From contig FJOG01000011.1 of NCBI GenBank assembly GCA_900073065.1, positions 383,454 through 447,453 of the forward strand: DNA of 64,000 nucleotides. The letters run 5' to 3'. A program made the translations under genes and the position numbers. The notes under the pieces are model-generated. The model saw only the letters and a program-made list of their open reading frames with translations. It did no database searches and was not told the origin of the DNA. Source of the stretch: Phialocephala subalpina. Its lineage: Eukaryota; Ascomycota; Leotiomycetes; Helotiales; Mollisiaceae. Below, in pieces: positions 1 to 11,492 of this stretch; position 1 is the first letter of the stretch, and every line of letters begins with the position of its first letter.

Positions 1-60
1 GCTGATATATAGGACGTCAAGGCCCATTGATCTGAAGCAACAGCTCCAGGACCTTTCAAG

Positions 61-1712
61 ATGTTGTTCAAGAAAAGTAAGTGCCTCAACCCTCCACTTT
101 GCGCCAGCCAGAAAACCTTCTCTCTGACACTTCGCAGATGGCGCGCAAGCGTCTCATACAACCTCAGACCTCGACCCAGAACCAGCACCCAAGTACGAGA
201 CGAACAACTTCTACGATCCCAAAATCCCTTCCCATGGCACAAACCCCGAATTCGACGACCTCAACGTCGTCTGTCCCCCACACACCACCGAAAAGAAACT
301 TATGGCTAAAATCGACCTCCGCGTAATCCCATTCCTCTGCATCCTCTACCTCCTCGCCTTCCTCGATCGCGTCAATATCGCAAACGCCCGATCCTTTGGT
401 CTAGCCAAAGATCTCGACCTTAAGGCCAACGAATTCAATACCGCGTTGACCATCTTCTTCGTCCCATACGTCGTCTTCGAGATCCCGTCTAATATATTCC
501 TCAAGAAGTTTTCGCCTAGGATCTGGTTGCCGAGCTGCATGTTCCTTTTCGGTCTGGTTTCCATCTGCCAAGGATTGGTATCGAATTATGGTGGTCTTCT
601 TACCACAAGATTCTTCTTGGGCTTGTTTGAAGCAGGCATGTTTCCGGGATGTTTCTACTTGATTGGGATGTGGTATAAACGATCTGAAGCTCAGCGACGA
701 TACTCCTTCTTTTTCAGCAGTACAACACTTGCCGGCGCATTTGGTGGTCTCCTAGCCTCTGCTATTGGAAAAATGGACGGACTCAGAGGTTACCACGGAT
801 GGCGCTGGATCTTCATCCTAGAAGGCGTACTAACCTGCGTCGTCGCTTTGACATTCTTCTTCCTGATCCCTTCTTTCCCTGAAGATGCGAAATGGCTCAC
901 AACCGAGGAGCGGGAATACGTTAAAGCCCGTCTGCAGGCAGATCAAGGACGATCCGCCGCTGAACGCAAAATCACAACTCGAGACGTTGGGCGGGTATTT
1001 AAGGATTTCAAGGTTATACTTGGAGGGTTTATGTATTTCGGGATGATTGTCCCAGCATACGGATACGCATTCTTTGCTCCCACCATCATTGGAACTTACG
1101 GCTACTCCCCTATCTCGACACAACTCCACAGCGTCCCACCCTGGGCGTGTGCATTTGCATTCGCGATGATTGTCGCTACATGTTCGGATTTTGCGAGACA
1201 TCGATTTCTATTCACCATTGCTCCAATATCAGTCGCTATCGCCGGCTTCGCAATCCTAATCACAGTCCACCACAACAAACACCTCGAATACGCAGCCTTA
1301 TTCCTCGTAGCAATGGGAGCATATAGCGCCATGCCGGTTATTGTTTGTTGGTTCAACATGAATCTTGGTGGTCATCATCGGAGAGCGGTGGGGACGGCGT
1401 GGCAGGTTGGGTTTGGAAACATTGGGGGGATAATTGCTACCTATGCGTTTATTTCGACCGATGCGCCTTACTACAAGAAAGGTTACAGCATCTGCTTGGC
1501 ATTCTTATGCCTCAGCGCCTTCAGTTGTTTACTCTATGGACTGGCGGTGATGTGGGAGAATAGGAGGCGAGAAAGGGCTGTTGTCGATGTGGGGTTGACG
1601 GAGTATGAGAAGACTGAATTAGGGGTAAGTGCTACTGAACGTGGAGTTGAGGCGAGAATAGGGTGCTGACTGATAACAGGACATGAGCCCAGATTATCGG
1701 TATCTACTTTGA
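61..1712 (+). CDS. MFS transporter, allantoate/nicotinate permease type (anion:cation symporter family)
   Basis: Membrane transporter of about 511 aa, modelled as join(61..76, 138..1624, 1680..1712). The first exon is only 16 nt and ends at a GTAAGT donor. The second starts after TTCGCAG and brings in the usual hydrophilic N-terminus (FYDPKIPSHGTNPEFDD) before the first membrane segment (LRVIPFLCILYLLAFLDRVN). The last 55-bp intron has a GTAAGT donor and a CTGAC branch site; splicing it gives the family-typical ending MSPDYRYLL instead of a read-through tail. EIPSN, the GLFEAGMFPGCFYLIGMWY segment and GWRWIFILEG are hallmarks of the Dal5/Tna1-like group, with about 12 TM helices and a central loop. 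The exact substrate (allantoate, nicotinate, another vitamin or small acid) cannot be read from sequence. A decayed NCS1 permease lies 1.5 kb downstream. High confidence in family; the tiny first exon is inferred from splice signals. Confidence 0.9.
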
Positions 1713-1798
1713 CGAGGAGTCGTCAGATCATCTAGCATATCCAAAGTTCTTCAATGACATATAATGAAAGATTGAAGTTCGGCAGAAAAGGCCCCTTG

Positions 1799-2360
1799 GT
1801 GCATACCAGGTAGCTCTCCAAGTGGACAAGAGTCAGCACAAATGACACCAGTTCGAGGTTTGTTGCATATCTATAGCTCCAGGCGGCCGTGGGACATTAG
1901 GAAGTTCTATTTTTTTGTAAGAAGTGTTGCAGATCGATAAATCTGGCCACGTTCGGACATTGAAGTGGGCCTCGAGCTCTGCTTTTGTTACACGTCTAAA
2001 TTTTCTAATAAGATTCTAGACATTGATCTAGGGGTCGAGGACATCGTCTGTTGCATATCTACGGCTCCATGCACTTCTGGGACATTGAGCATTGGCCAAC
2101 GCTAGCTTTGGTTGCACATCTACTCTTCCAGTGACACATGAAGCCTTGATCTGAAGGTCCAGGAGCTCGTTTGTTGCACATCTGCACGCCCAGCTCAGTC
2201 TGGGACAGTGAGGAAAAGACGGACTTGTCTTTGTTGCCTCCTATCAAGATTTCCAGGGCGAAGTCGGACATTGGAATCTTTTGCAAATTTGTTGCATGTC
2301 TACTTTCAGAGACTTTTGAGACATTAAACACGGAGTCCTTTTTGTTGCATACCGCAGTTT
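1799..2360. repeat. Degenerate minisatellite, ~62-bp period, about 10 units
   Basis: A conserved word GTTGCAYATCTAC recurs with its GTTGCA core at 1862, 1926, 1987 (GTTACA), 2050, 2111, 2173, 2233 (GTTGCC), 2291 and 2344, a spacing of 64, 61, 63, 61, 62, 60, 58 and 53 bp. A weaker first unit begins near 1799. About 30 bp after the core most units carry GGACATTGA or a close variant. Units have diverged to about half identity outside the two words. A 177-aa open frame overlapping the array is best explained as a by-product. No coding function is visible. Confidence 0.85.
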
Positions 2361-3208
2361 TTCACGAGATGCGGGGCATGGAGGCTAGCAAGTCAAGAGG
2401 AAGCCTAGATGCCGGTCGGCCCCACCCCGCTCCGCCCTCCGCTTTAGATCTTTCACACGTAACTACATCAAATTGTGATGCGCATCTTTTACATTTGACC
2501 CAAACAACAGCAACAGGAAAGTTCAAAGAGACAATATCGTTCGACTGGAAACTCCGTACACTTCTAGTGTCTTTTTCAGCGCCAAATTGTCAACTTTCAA
2601 AGCACGGGTGCGTTCGCTATCGACCTCGGGAAGGCATTCCGAAGGGCTGGTATCTGCAAATCAGGATCCGTGCTCCGAGACAAGCTTTGCCCATGGCAAA
2701 GTAAATCCGAATCCAATCACTTCCTTGAAAGTTCTGCCCACCTCTGCTGGGAAGTTCGATGGATCCGAATATCTACCGACAGGTACCCACCACAACACCT
2801 TGAATGTCAGCTTTTGGGTCTATGGCGTATCTATTCTCGATTTCATCTCGCTGACTTCTTCTACAATCATATGTATGTTGCACCAACTCTGCGGATAGCG
2901 AAAGGTCCTCTAATCGAAAGCGGCTTCGAAGCAAGTGCTGCATGTATCTTGTGAAGCGTACCAGTTCAGGACAGTTGATCTGAACCTTTTGAAAAATCAA
3001 GACAAGATCCAAGTGAATTATGCTGTGTATCGGATCTCCGAGTTGCCTCAACCTCCAAGTTCCTCGCTTCATCATATAGATATCACTCTAGTTTTTGACA
3101 AATGGCGATCTCCCTTTACCTTTTGCTTTACCTTTCCTTTCGTCGTTGCATAATATACCAACCTTCACGACGGCAGAGCGTGGTCCTCGACGCTCCCGAG
3201 GAGAGAAA
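2361..3208. other. Intergenic, no gene recognised
   Basis: Several short overlapping frames exist (around 2587-3153) but none shows a recognisable domain, codon bias or splice-supported extension. I see nothing else here. Confidence 0.5.
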
Positions 3209-5410
3209 TGGCAAAGCATCAAGCACGCACTCAGCGGCGTCAAGCATTCTCAGATGCATTGCACGTTGAGCTGACGGTAGACAGTGACGGAAAGGTCAAT
3301 ACTTGGACTAATGAAGGTCATATTGCCTCCTAGTACACCTTCCAAGCCAATTACTGATCTTGCCTTTTAGATCTGAAGCCAACGCCGCCAGAGAAGCAGA
3401 GTGAGTGTCCGCGATGAAGGTGTACGAGAGGGGATTTGCTGATATGAATGCAGCATGGTCGTGGTATAATTATCTGTTGTTTTATTTTGGTGGTGGGTTT
3501 GGGAACTGGACTCTTGGTTCTGTATGTCTGTTTTTTCTCTTACATGTTCCACACTTTCATGGTGATGAGAGGGTCGTTGGGGACGCTCCTTCCTCAAGTG
3601 GTGATGCGCGATCTACTTTCTGCCATGAAGCACATGACGTGTACACCTCCTTCCTCTCTTACATCTTAAGGGCGAACACGATTTGCAGCGTTGGAAGTTT
3701 CTTCCTCACACTTTCTCGTCTATACCCCTCAACCAATCGACCCCGCACAACACCTTCCTCTCCCAGCTCATCGCCTCTCCCGCAATCTTCTTCGCCTCAC
3801 GCGTCGGCGCCATTTACCACATCGGCTACCCGTGCGTCACTCGCAGTGTATTCGGCATGTATGGCAGTTACTACTATGTGGGGGCTCGAGCTGCTCTTGC
3901 TCAGATTTGGTTTGGGGTTCAAAGTTCGTCATCCATTTTCTGTTCTGTTTTCAAGATGAAAGCTCAGTGTTGATATCGATAACAGTGTACTCAGCAGCCA
4001 GGCTCCTCGATAACCTGCTGCGTGCCATCTTCGGACACTCATACACGAAATTCCCAAACCAGATCCCGCTTTCCCTAGGCATAACATCACGAGTCTTGCT
4101 TTATTTCTTCCTCATTTGGCTATCCTCACTTACACTCTGCTCGTTGAGACCATATCAATTGAACAAGTTTTTCTGGGCGAAGACTTTTGTCGTTACTCCT
4201 GCTGTCATTGGATTGTTTATTTTCTGTATGGTAAATACGAAAGGGAATCTTGGTCCATTGTATGGTAGCACCACGTCTGGAGGCGCATTTGGATGGTTCT
4301 TCATGTATGCCATTAACGCTGGCATGGGGTAAGGTTTCGACTTCGACGCGTTCTAACGATGCTAACGCAACTAGGAACAATTCGATGTAAATCACAAATC
4401 AGCCAGATATGACGAGGTGTGCTAAGACATTGAATAGGTGTCGGTGGCCTCAGGTGGTAAGTGTTCGCCTTGTTTAAGATGAGCTTGATCACTGAATCAC
4501 TGATGACTCGAAGATTGTCAACCCGCTCGCGGTCACCATCTCCGCCACCTTCGGTATCCTCGCCATCTCAGCCATCAACGAAACCTGGGGACTCGAGCTC
4601 TGGCATTTCTCATCCCAAGCTCCCTCCACTCCCGTCCCATCCCAAGCTCACTCACTGACCGACCGCAGGAATCAATGGGACCTCCTCAATGCCGTCATGG
4701 ACCGGTACTGGTCTCCAGGCTCTCGTTGCGGCGTTGCTCTCTGTGCGATCTCTTAGGTATTCTATTTCATCGGCGTGAACATGGCCTCAAATTGCCTTCC
4801 CTTCAGCTCGGATAGCACCATGTTGCTACCACGATACTTGACAATTCCGAGAGGTCAGTATTTGGCGACCTTCATATGCTGGGCGATTGTTCCTTGGAAG
4901 ATCGAAGTAAGTGCCTCCGTTTTTGTCCAATTTTTGAGTGGATATAGGATTTTCATGGTCAGCATTCTTTTCTCCTTGCCGTATCCACCATATTGATGAA
5001 TACTAGGCGAGCGTTGCAGCCATAATGATGTGTGATTATAAATCCCCTTTTCATCTTCCTTTCGCCAACGTCAAGCTTACAGACTTGAAGACTTTCACCT
5101 AACCAAAGGCAACGTCTTCATCTCCCATCTCTATGACGTCTCCCGGAGTAACAAGCATTACTACTACCACAAAGGCTGGAACGTCCAAGCTGTGATCGCA
5201 TACGTAGCTGGTGTGGCCGTCCCGTTCCCAGGTTTTGTCGGAACCTAGGCGCCCACGCATCAACCGCAGCAACGGATATTGGACATCTAGGCTGGCTGCT
5301 ATCTTTCACTATCTCGTTCATCTTGTATTATCTCATCTGTACTTGGTGGCCGACGAGGAATCAGGATCGTCAAAGAGATGGGATTAGGGTGGAAAGAGAT
5401 GGCGACCTGA
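3209..5410 (+). pseudogene. NCS1-family nucleobase/allantoin permease, pseudogene
   Basis: Exon-like blocks spell out an NCS1 (Fur-type uracil/allantoin/uridine) permease in order: DLKPTPPEKQ then WSWYNYLLFYFGGGFGNW (3370-3520), HIGYPCVTRSVFGMYGSYYY (about 3815-3880), LRPYQLNKFFWAKTF (4144-4190), GNLGPLYG (about 4245), INSGMG-like end (4327), ITNQPD (4391), VNPLAVTISATFGILA (4518-4565), SSDSTMLLPRYLTIPRGQYL (4805-4865), HYYYHKGWNVQAVIAYV (5158-5210) and KEMGLGWKEMAT (5375-5407). It is broken: TAA at 4388-4390, TAG at 4754-4756 where the family has Trp (TGG to TAG), a one-base deletion near 5245 within GFVGTLGAH, a further frame change near 5365, and probably one near 3253. At least one donor (near 5040) also seems lost. 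The protein would have been about 550-600 aa with 12 TMs. The left boundary is approximate. A sequencing error could explain one lesion but not five. Confidence 0.85.
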
Positions 5411-5989
5411 GGGTGGAATGGTGTGGGAGTGATTGAGGGGTTGGATGGGAGTGACAGTGAGCCTGTTGGAAGAGGTCAATGTCAGGGAGTCGAAGGTTTG
5501 ACGAGCAGGAGATCTGCAATCGTGATTTGGGGGGATGCTGTTGGACATGTTCTCGGCGTATGCTTCAATTTGAAGGTTGATTCCATTATCCGATAATAGA
5601 AAGGATATTTTACTTGTCAAAGTCTACCTACCATCTGACCTCGTTCATTGTCGTTTTCAACCGAGGCTTGAGGAAGTGCGAAGCGGGTGTGTGAGGACTA
5701 GGCCAAATCTGGACTAGATTTTCAGACTTCATGATGCGACCGTTTTCAAGGTAAATCACAACAGAGCCTCATTACTCAACGAGAAATCCATTATGAATTC
5801 AAGACCTCCATTCGTCACGATGTACCAAGCAAACACCAGACCTCATACCTCGACACTCGTCGAAGCCAATCCATCGCATCTCTCCCCGCCGCCATCCCAT
5901 TCCGAAACGAGCAGTCTGCAAGGTTTAAGGGAGCCAGCCTGCTATCACTACTCCGCCATATTCCTGTGGTGATGATGGACAATGATTCA
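5411..5989. other. Intergenic, no gene recognised
   Basis: A 59-codon frame starting at 5793 (Met-Asn-Ser-Arg-Pro, Ser/Pro/His-rich) may be the front of the decayed coding relic that follows, but it has no recognisable domain. Nothing else is visible. Confidence 0.35.
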
Positions 5990-6585
5990 TAGAGCTTTCG
6001 TGGACGGGAGGCTCGAATATACCAATCTGCGCGAAAGAACGAAAATTTCAGACGACTACCTAGTCAAAGAACAGACGGACTCGAAACAATGGAAGCTGGC
6101 ACGGCGGTAGCGGGATGCGAACCTGCATCCGAGACACATACGCCAGAGACTGCGGAAGGAAATGATAACGAAAACTTTGGACGCGATGTTGGATAACGAT
6201 GCCTGATCGCTGCCAGCCTGCGATTAAGGACACGAGAGGAGGTGGATGAGAGAATACTTCGACTAGGCAATTGCGAAACATAAAGACTCGACAGACAAGT
6301 CCGCTACAACCGCCCTTCTAGCCGAAGATTACAATAGATATGTTTGGTTGGAGAACGACCACCAATGGCTTCGACTAAGGACCCAAAAGGAGACTGAAGA
6401 GAGAATATATTAATTGGATACTTGCAAAGCACGAAAAAGACACAAGGGACAACTCGAACGAGACCGCTAGCCAAAGATTCCAATAAACGCGCTCGGACTT
6501 GAGAGAGAAACGGGGTTCTGGCTATCAGAAGGCGAGGTTATTTCGATCCTAGAACGAAACTACACTTGTATGCTTCGACTGTAGC
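5990..6585 (+). pseudogene. Relic of a charged, coiled-coil-like coding sequence
   Basis: Frame 1 from about 5990 to 6585 reads as plausible hydrophilic protein interrupted only by scattered stops (about seven). Fragments include GRLEYTNLRERTKISDDYLV, ENDHQWLRLRTQKETEERIY and RETGFWLSEGEVISILERN. Arg/Glu/Lys-rich text of this kind suggests a former helical or coiled-coil protein. I do not recognise the family. The alternative is chance reading of a purine-rich strand; the duplicated LRLRT-x-x-E-x-x-ERI segment (see the next entry) favours a coding origin. Low confidence. Confidence 0.35.
6189..6490 (+). repeat. Diverged ~150-bp tandem duplication
   Basis: Two adjacent copies can be aligned: GTTGGATAACGA at 6189 with GTTGGAGAACGA at 6347, GATTAAGGAC at 6222 with GACTAAGGAC at 6373, GAGAGAATA (6249 / about 6400), and AGCCGAAGATTACAATAG (about 6320) with AGCCAAAGATTCCAATAA (about 6469). 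The two copies can be read as LRLRTREEVDERI and LRLRTQKETEERI but lie in different frames, so indels have accumulated since duplication. Confidence 0.6.
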
Positions 6586-9500
6586 GTGTATGGCGTTTGC
6601 ATACGCCATGGTGCTGTAGCAAAGCGGACACTGGTGCGAGAATGATTGCCGAGATCGAGTCGAAAGTCCCAAGAGGTCCTGGAGATATAGGAGGTCATAC
6701 ATCCTTCTTGATGAGGAAGGGCTGATGCACTCCGAAGGCTGGAGAACTTTCGAGGCTCGATGCATCAGTCGCAGCTTTTTGGCAGAGGGTACATTGACTA
6801 ACTGCAGCCATGCTTGTAGTGGTCGAACCGTGCGACAACGAGGTACCAGAAAATCGGTAACAGTCATCGGGACTTTAACTCACGATACGTAAAAGCCAAG
6901 GAGCCGCATCGAAGATACGCTGGACTCACTCAAGATTCTGCTCAAAATCTGTTTCTGGGCTGCTTTGAGTTGCTTGAATTACGCACTAGACCGGGCTATG
7001 ACTCGAAGTCAAGATGGAAACTTCCACTTGGACATCGGAATGAGGGGGGAGAATATTCCTCCTTTTGAGAAGCATTGTCCTAGAAGCAACTCGAACCTGA
7101 CTTGGTAGAATTTCTGGATGCTAATTCTGCACAAGTTGAAGGTAGGAGCCGAGTACTTGTCCGGACCGAGTTCACCACCTGGATAAATGCTCTAATGACT
7201 TTGGCCCAGAGATCGTAGTGCTGGCAACACTTCCTTGCGCACTCCATTTCTCAAGAGGCTCCGAACCATCATCGCCTCGTTTTGTGTGTGAGAAGTCTAT
7301 AATACGACGAGGCAGCCTTGTTCTATATTCGTCTACCTAGATTTCCTCGAAAACGGGTCAGCTTGCTCGTAAAGCTCTTCGTCCAGTGGACTTACTGTGG
7401 ATGTGCTTCTCCTACCGACAAACGAGCTTCCTCCATGCACCGGAGTCATCTTCTCGTCCGCTTTCCCTTGGCAGACCTCGACCCTGCCTTGAGACTTTGC
7501 TCCGCCTCCATCATGAAGATAGGAAGACTCGAGTCATCTCAATCGAGTTGTCCACCAAACTTCAATATTCGGACCTCTTGTTCATCGAATTCAACCTTTT
7601 TGGGATTCTGCATGTGAGATGTTTCTCGCAACGGCAGACGCAGACCTACATCTAAACCAAGTTTATCTTCGCAATCCAGCATGATGTTCGAGTGGTTCCG
7701 AGGGACGAGGAATCAAATCCGCCAGATAAGACCAAGTAATCCAGGGATCCGTTATACGAATGGGGCTGATAGTCAGCCGTCCGTGTTCTGGGGCTTAGCT
7801 GTCAGCGAGATTCGTGGACCGGACATTTTCGCGATAACATGCACGCACCAGCTGTTTGTTTTCCTAAACAGGTCGCATTATCTTTGCGCTTCCCGTCTGG
7901 CATCCCGCGATGACTGGGCTCTGCATCCTGCAGGGCGGATGTCGGTCTCGGTCTTGACCTGACGATGGACTCGAAGCGGGAGGACTTGGCTCTAGTCGTA
8001 AGTGGGAGGAGCGCTGTCGATGGAGTACAGTATACGATTCGAAGTTTTCGCGGCGCTTTCTGGAATCTCTGGGAATGGCCGGTGGACGCGGCGGCCTCAA
8101 AGATCCGAACCACCAAAGATCCTGCTGCCGATGGTGAGGCGAAAGCTACGCAGAGCTTGTTCGCGTCGCCTTTGTTCCTCCGAATACCGTCGACAGTTGC
8201 ACTGGGTCAATTTCGGAGAGCATGAGAAGAGCCTTGGCGCCAGATCATGGCAAGAAGCTGGAGTTGGAAGTCTCTGAGTGCATTTGCCGTCACTTTGCCA
8301 AGAATTATGATTATGATACTAAAGCCTACCAAAAACAGGTAGGCGAGGACTTCTACTTTTCTCTGAACACTACTAGCTACACATTGCGATTTGACGACTG
8401 ATCATCTACGGCGTACCAATCTCTTTGAATCTCTTTCAAGCTCTGTTGTCAAATTTGCGATCGCTGTCGCCAACTTTGCCGGTAGTCCGGTACCCTCAGG
8501 TTATCGCAAAGATACCTACCATTCCGAACAACTTTCTCATACAGCGTCCTCGCAACTCTAAGGAAAAGGGGGTTGGGGTGGCAACTCGAGTGTTGGTGCT
8601 CGCCACCGGCAGTCATTTCTCAAACATGCACGCATGCACGATAGCAACGATCAGGTTGCTCAAATGGTCATCTCATATCCTCTCACATCTTGATCGTGGC
8701 CAAAGCAAAATTATCAACTCCACAGAGATAACAATCCTCGCATCGCATGAGCTTCGCGAAGCGGAAAGGGGCGAAACGATGAAACGCTTCTTTCGCAATT
8801 CATCTGATCTCACCGTGAACTGAGACAAGCGACAAACAGCCGCGATGACGACGTGCTGAAGTCGGGAACTCGCATCGGATTAGTTGCTAGAAATAATGAC
8901 TCGTTCTAGGGTGTTCGATGGAAGCGGTGACGGCCGCGTCAGAAAACGCCGAGCTTTTTTCGCAATAGGAGTTGGAGTGGAGACGACGAGACTGGAGTTC
9001 GTATCAGATGGCGAAGATCCAGTTCGTGGGAGAGCTGCTACCGGGCTTCTCGAATCCGTAGGGGTCAAGGGAACTGGTGCTGCAGGCTTGGCTTTCGCCA
9101 TAGCTGAGTTCATGGATGAGATCTGGATCGGATCTGTCGATCGAGGTTGCTGGATGCTGTTCTTTGGGAATTGATGGGATTGTCACGAGAATTAGAAGCT
9201 GTGTTAACTTAGAGTCTTCTTTGAAAATGATAGCCAGGATCTTCATGACGATGCCTTTTTAGTATCTAGTTAGAAGCAATATTTTTATTTGCTTAGGAAC
9301 TGTTCTCACTTCGCCAAATCTCTACATGAACACCAGCGCTGAAATGAAAATAGATATGTTGAATATCTTTTATTTGATGCCAGAAGCATCTAAGAATGCA
9401 TGTTGTCATAATGTCGTAAAACAAAGGAAATTTCTAAGATATTTGTACAAAAAATTTCAAACCGCCATGCCATCGTCAATGAACCTCAGTTCAGACTTCC

Positions 9501-9594
9501 CCAAAACTCCGTGCTTGCGCTACAGCCGGCCCAGCCGAGCCCAACTTCAAGAATTCATCTAAACATTACAGTTTTCCCTCTCCAGGTCCCATCA
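6586..9594. other. 3 kb without a supportable gene
   Basis: Only short overlapping frames occur (for example around 7318-7660, 7681-8280, 8425-8823, 8884-9174). None continues across splice sites into a recognisable domain. Texture resembles the preceding relic (many CTCGAA and GACTCGA words), so this may be further decayed coding sequence. The last 400 bp (9200-9590) are AT-rich and form the 3' flank of the following minus-strand gene. Confidence 0.4.
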
Positions 9595-11492
9595 TCATAT
9601 CATGGTGACATTGTCACTCATCTGCTGCTTGACGTCCCTATCCTGCGCTGCCCAGCTCTCGTTCCTGGGGGGAAGGACTTTTCGTGGCATTTTAATGCCA
9701 CTTTCCCTCAACGTCGCAGTCTCACCACTCATCCTACCCCCGGTATCACTGTAGCTTCCCCTCCGACACTTGAACGCATAAACCAACAACTCCTCTCCAT
9801 TCCCAACCTCCACTGGTTGTCCCACCAACTCGCTGTTCAGTTTTAGATCCCAAATCGCTTGTCGGACCTGGTCTCTCGTCGCGTTCGTCCTGTTGACTGC
9901 CGAATCTTGCCATCGCCGGTCGCTAGACATCGGTCGCCATCTCGCACTCCTTGGCGTCCCATCATCGCTGTCCCACATCCCTTGTGGCTTAACGTCACGA
10001 GGTAGATTCGAGCCTGACGAGAACCGCATCTTGAAATCCACTTCTTGGAACAGTGCTTCCTGATCATCTTCTGGTAACCTGAAACCTGATTTCGCCTTCG
10101 AGTAATCGCCAGGTTGCGAAGAGCCGTTCGGAACCCAGAATCGGAGATCGATGCGGGAGATGGCGTAGAGGTAAACGACGATGATTTCTAGTGTGAAGCC
10201 GGTGAGGTAGAAAACTAGTTTGCTGTCGATTGGGCCGGGAGCGTCCTTTGGGTGGACTTGGGCGGCCGCGGCGAGGCGGACGATGGCGCCGACGACGAGG
10301 AGGGCGGAAGCGGAGATGATGATCATGACTTTGGCCTTGAAGGAGCCGAGACCGAAGTTTTCGATTGACTTGCCATGGGGATTGGAAGGGGCGAGAAATC
10401 CGATGAAGAGGATTGGGAAGACGGAGAGGAAGAGTGTCCAGCAGGAACCGAATAAGAGGAGGTCTTTGGTGAGTCGGATGGAGTTCAGGTTGAGAGTGAA
10501 GGATGAGACAGTCAAGTTGACGATGTTCCAGACGATGATCATGGGGACGGAAATTAGGATTGCCATGACGAATTTGTTGGATATTGGGTGCCAGCCAAGC
10601 TGGGGGTTGAGGGCCCGGATCATGCGTTGAGTGAAGACGACGTTGACTGCAAAAAGTACTACGACACTGCGTCAAAGTCAGTGGAGGCTCTGAAGATAGG
10701 TTTCGAAATGTCTTACCCAGCGTTTTCAAAAATTAAAGCAGCGAGTACAACACTATTATTGTTGGGTCGGAAAACCCATACTATTCGCATTACGCATGTA
10801 ACTGTTCTGACCATGCAAAAATCAAAGACCGCATCCGAAAGATGGAATTTATGGCCTCGTTTGCCGTTCAGTTCGTGAATCGTGAAATGTGTCGCTGCAC
10901 CGATGATGAAGAGCGCCAGGAACACAACTGTGATAGGAAGGTCGAGATTCTTCGTAGGGATACCACCCAATATCGCGTCCTGGGGAGCGAATGGACCAAC
11001 TAACTTCTTTCCGGATACCACTATCCCAGCCGTTGCGAGATCTGAGGGAGTCGTCGCTCCCAATGCTGTAGCAGTTGCCATCGTCAACGGTGACGAAGAT
11101 TCTGCCGCAGTCCCGTTCTCCAACCGCCCTCCTTCCAATCCGTTGAGAGCTGCCGCTGGCTGAGCCTGTACAGAAGCAGCTGTAGTCGACGACGTTGGAG
11201 ATGTGGTTACTGTTTTTGGAGATTCAGTAACTGTTGTTGGAGGTTCAGTCACGGTAGAAGCAGCAGGTGTAAGTGTGACAAAAACGGTGAGTTCTGGTTG
11301 TGCGTTTGTTGATGGCGGTATTTGTGTTGCCAATAACGAGGATTGTGGAGTAGAGACGACTGTAACTGTTGATATAATTGGTGATATTGACGACGAAATT
11401 CTGGAAGTAACAGCTGCTGGTGCTGGAGTAGCCGTCCTAGAGACAACGAGAGTTGTAGTCGCCACTTGTGTCGACGAATGATTATTGCCCAT
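9595..11492 (-). CDS. DUF3112-family 7-TM membrane protein
   Basis: About 615 aa, modelled as complement(join(9595..10666, 10717..11492)). The 50-bp intron has a GTAAGA donor, a CTGAC branch-like site and a GCAG acceptor, and splicing gives the continuous text ENAGVVVLFAVNVVF. Residues 1-165 are Ser/Thr/Pro-rich, suggesting an exposed, probably O-glycosylated region. The membrane part follows: LDLPITVVFLALFIIGAATH, RGHKFHLSDAVFDFCMVRTV, RIVWVFRPNN and five further hydrophobic stretches up to YLYAISRIDLRFW. A cytosolic tail of about 190 residues closes the protein. The GHKF, MARTV-like and MRIVW motifs match the fungal DUF3112 family, often labelled GPCR-like, with no established function. No signal peptide is visible after the chosen Met; a start further upstream via another intron is possible. 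Confidence 0.85.

Noticed and set aside
2171..2704. 177-codon plus-strand open frame
   Set aside because: Its first half lies inside the 62-bp minisatellite and the rest has no domain; repeat units that lack stops in one frame explain it.
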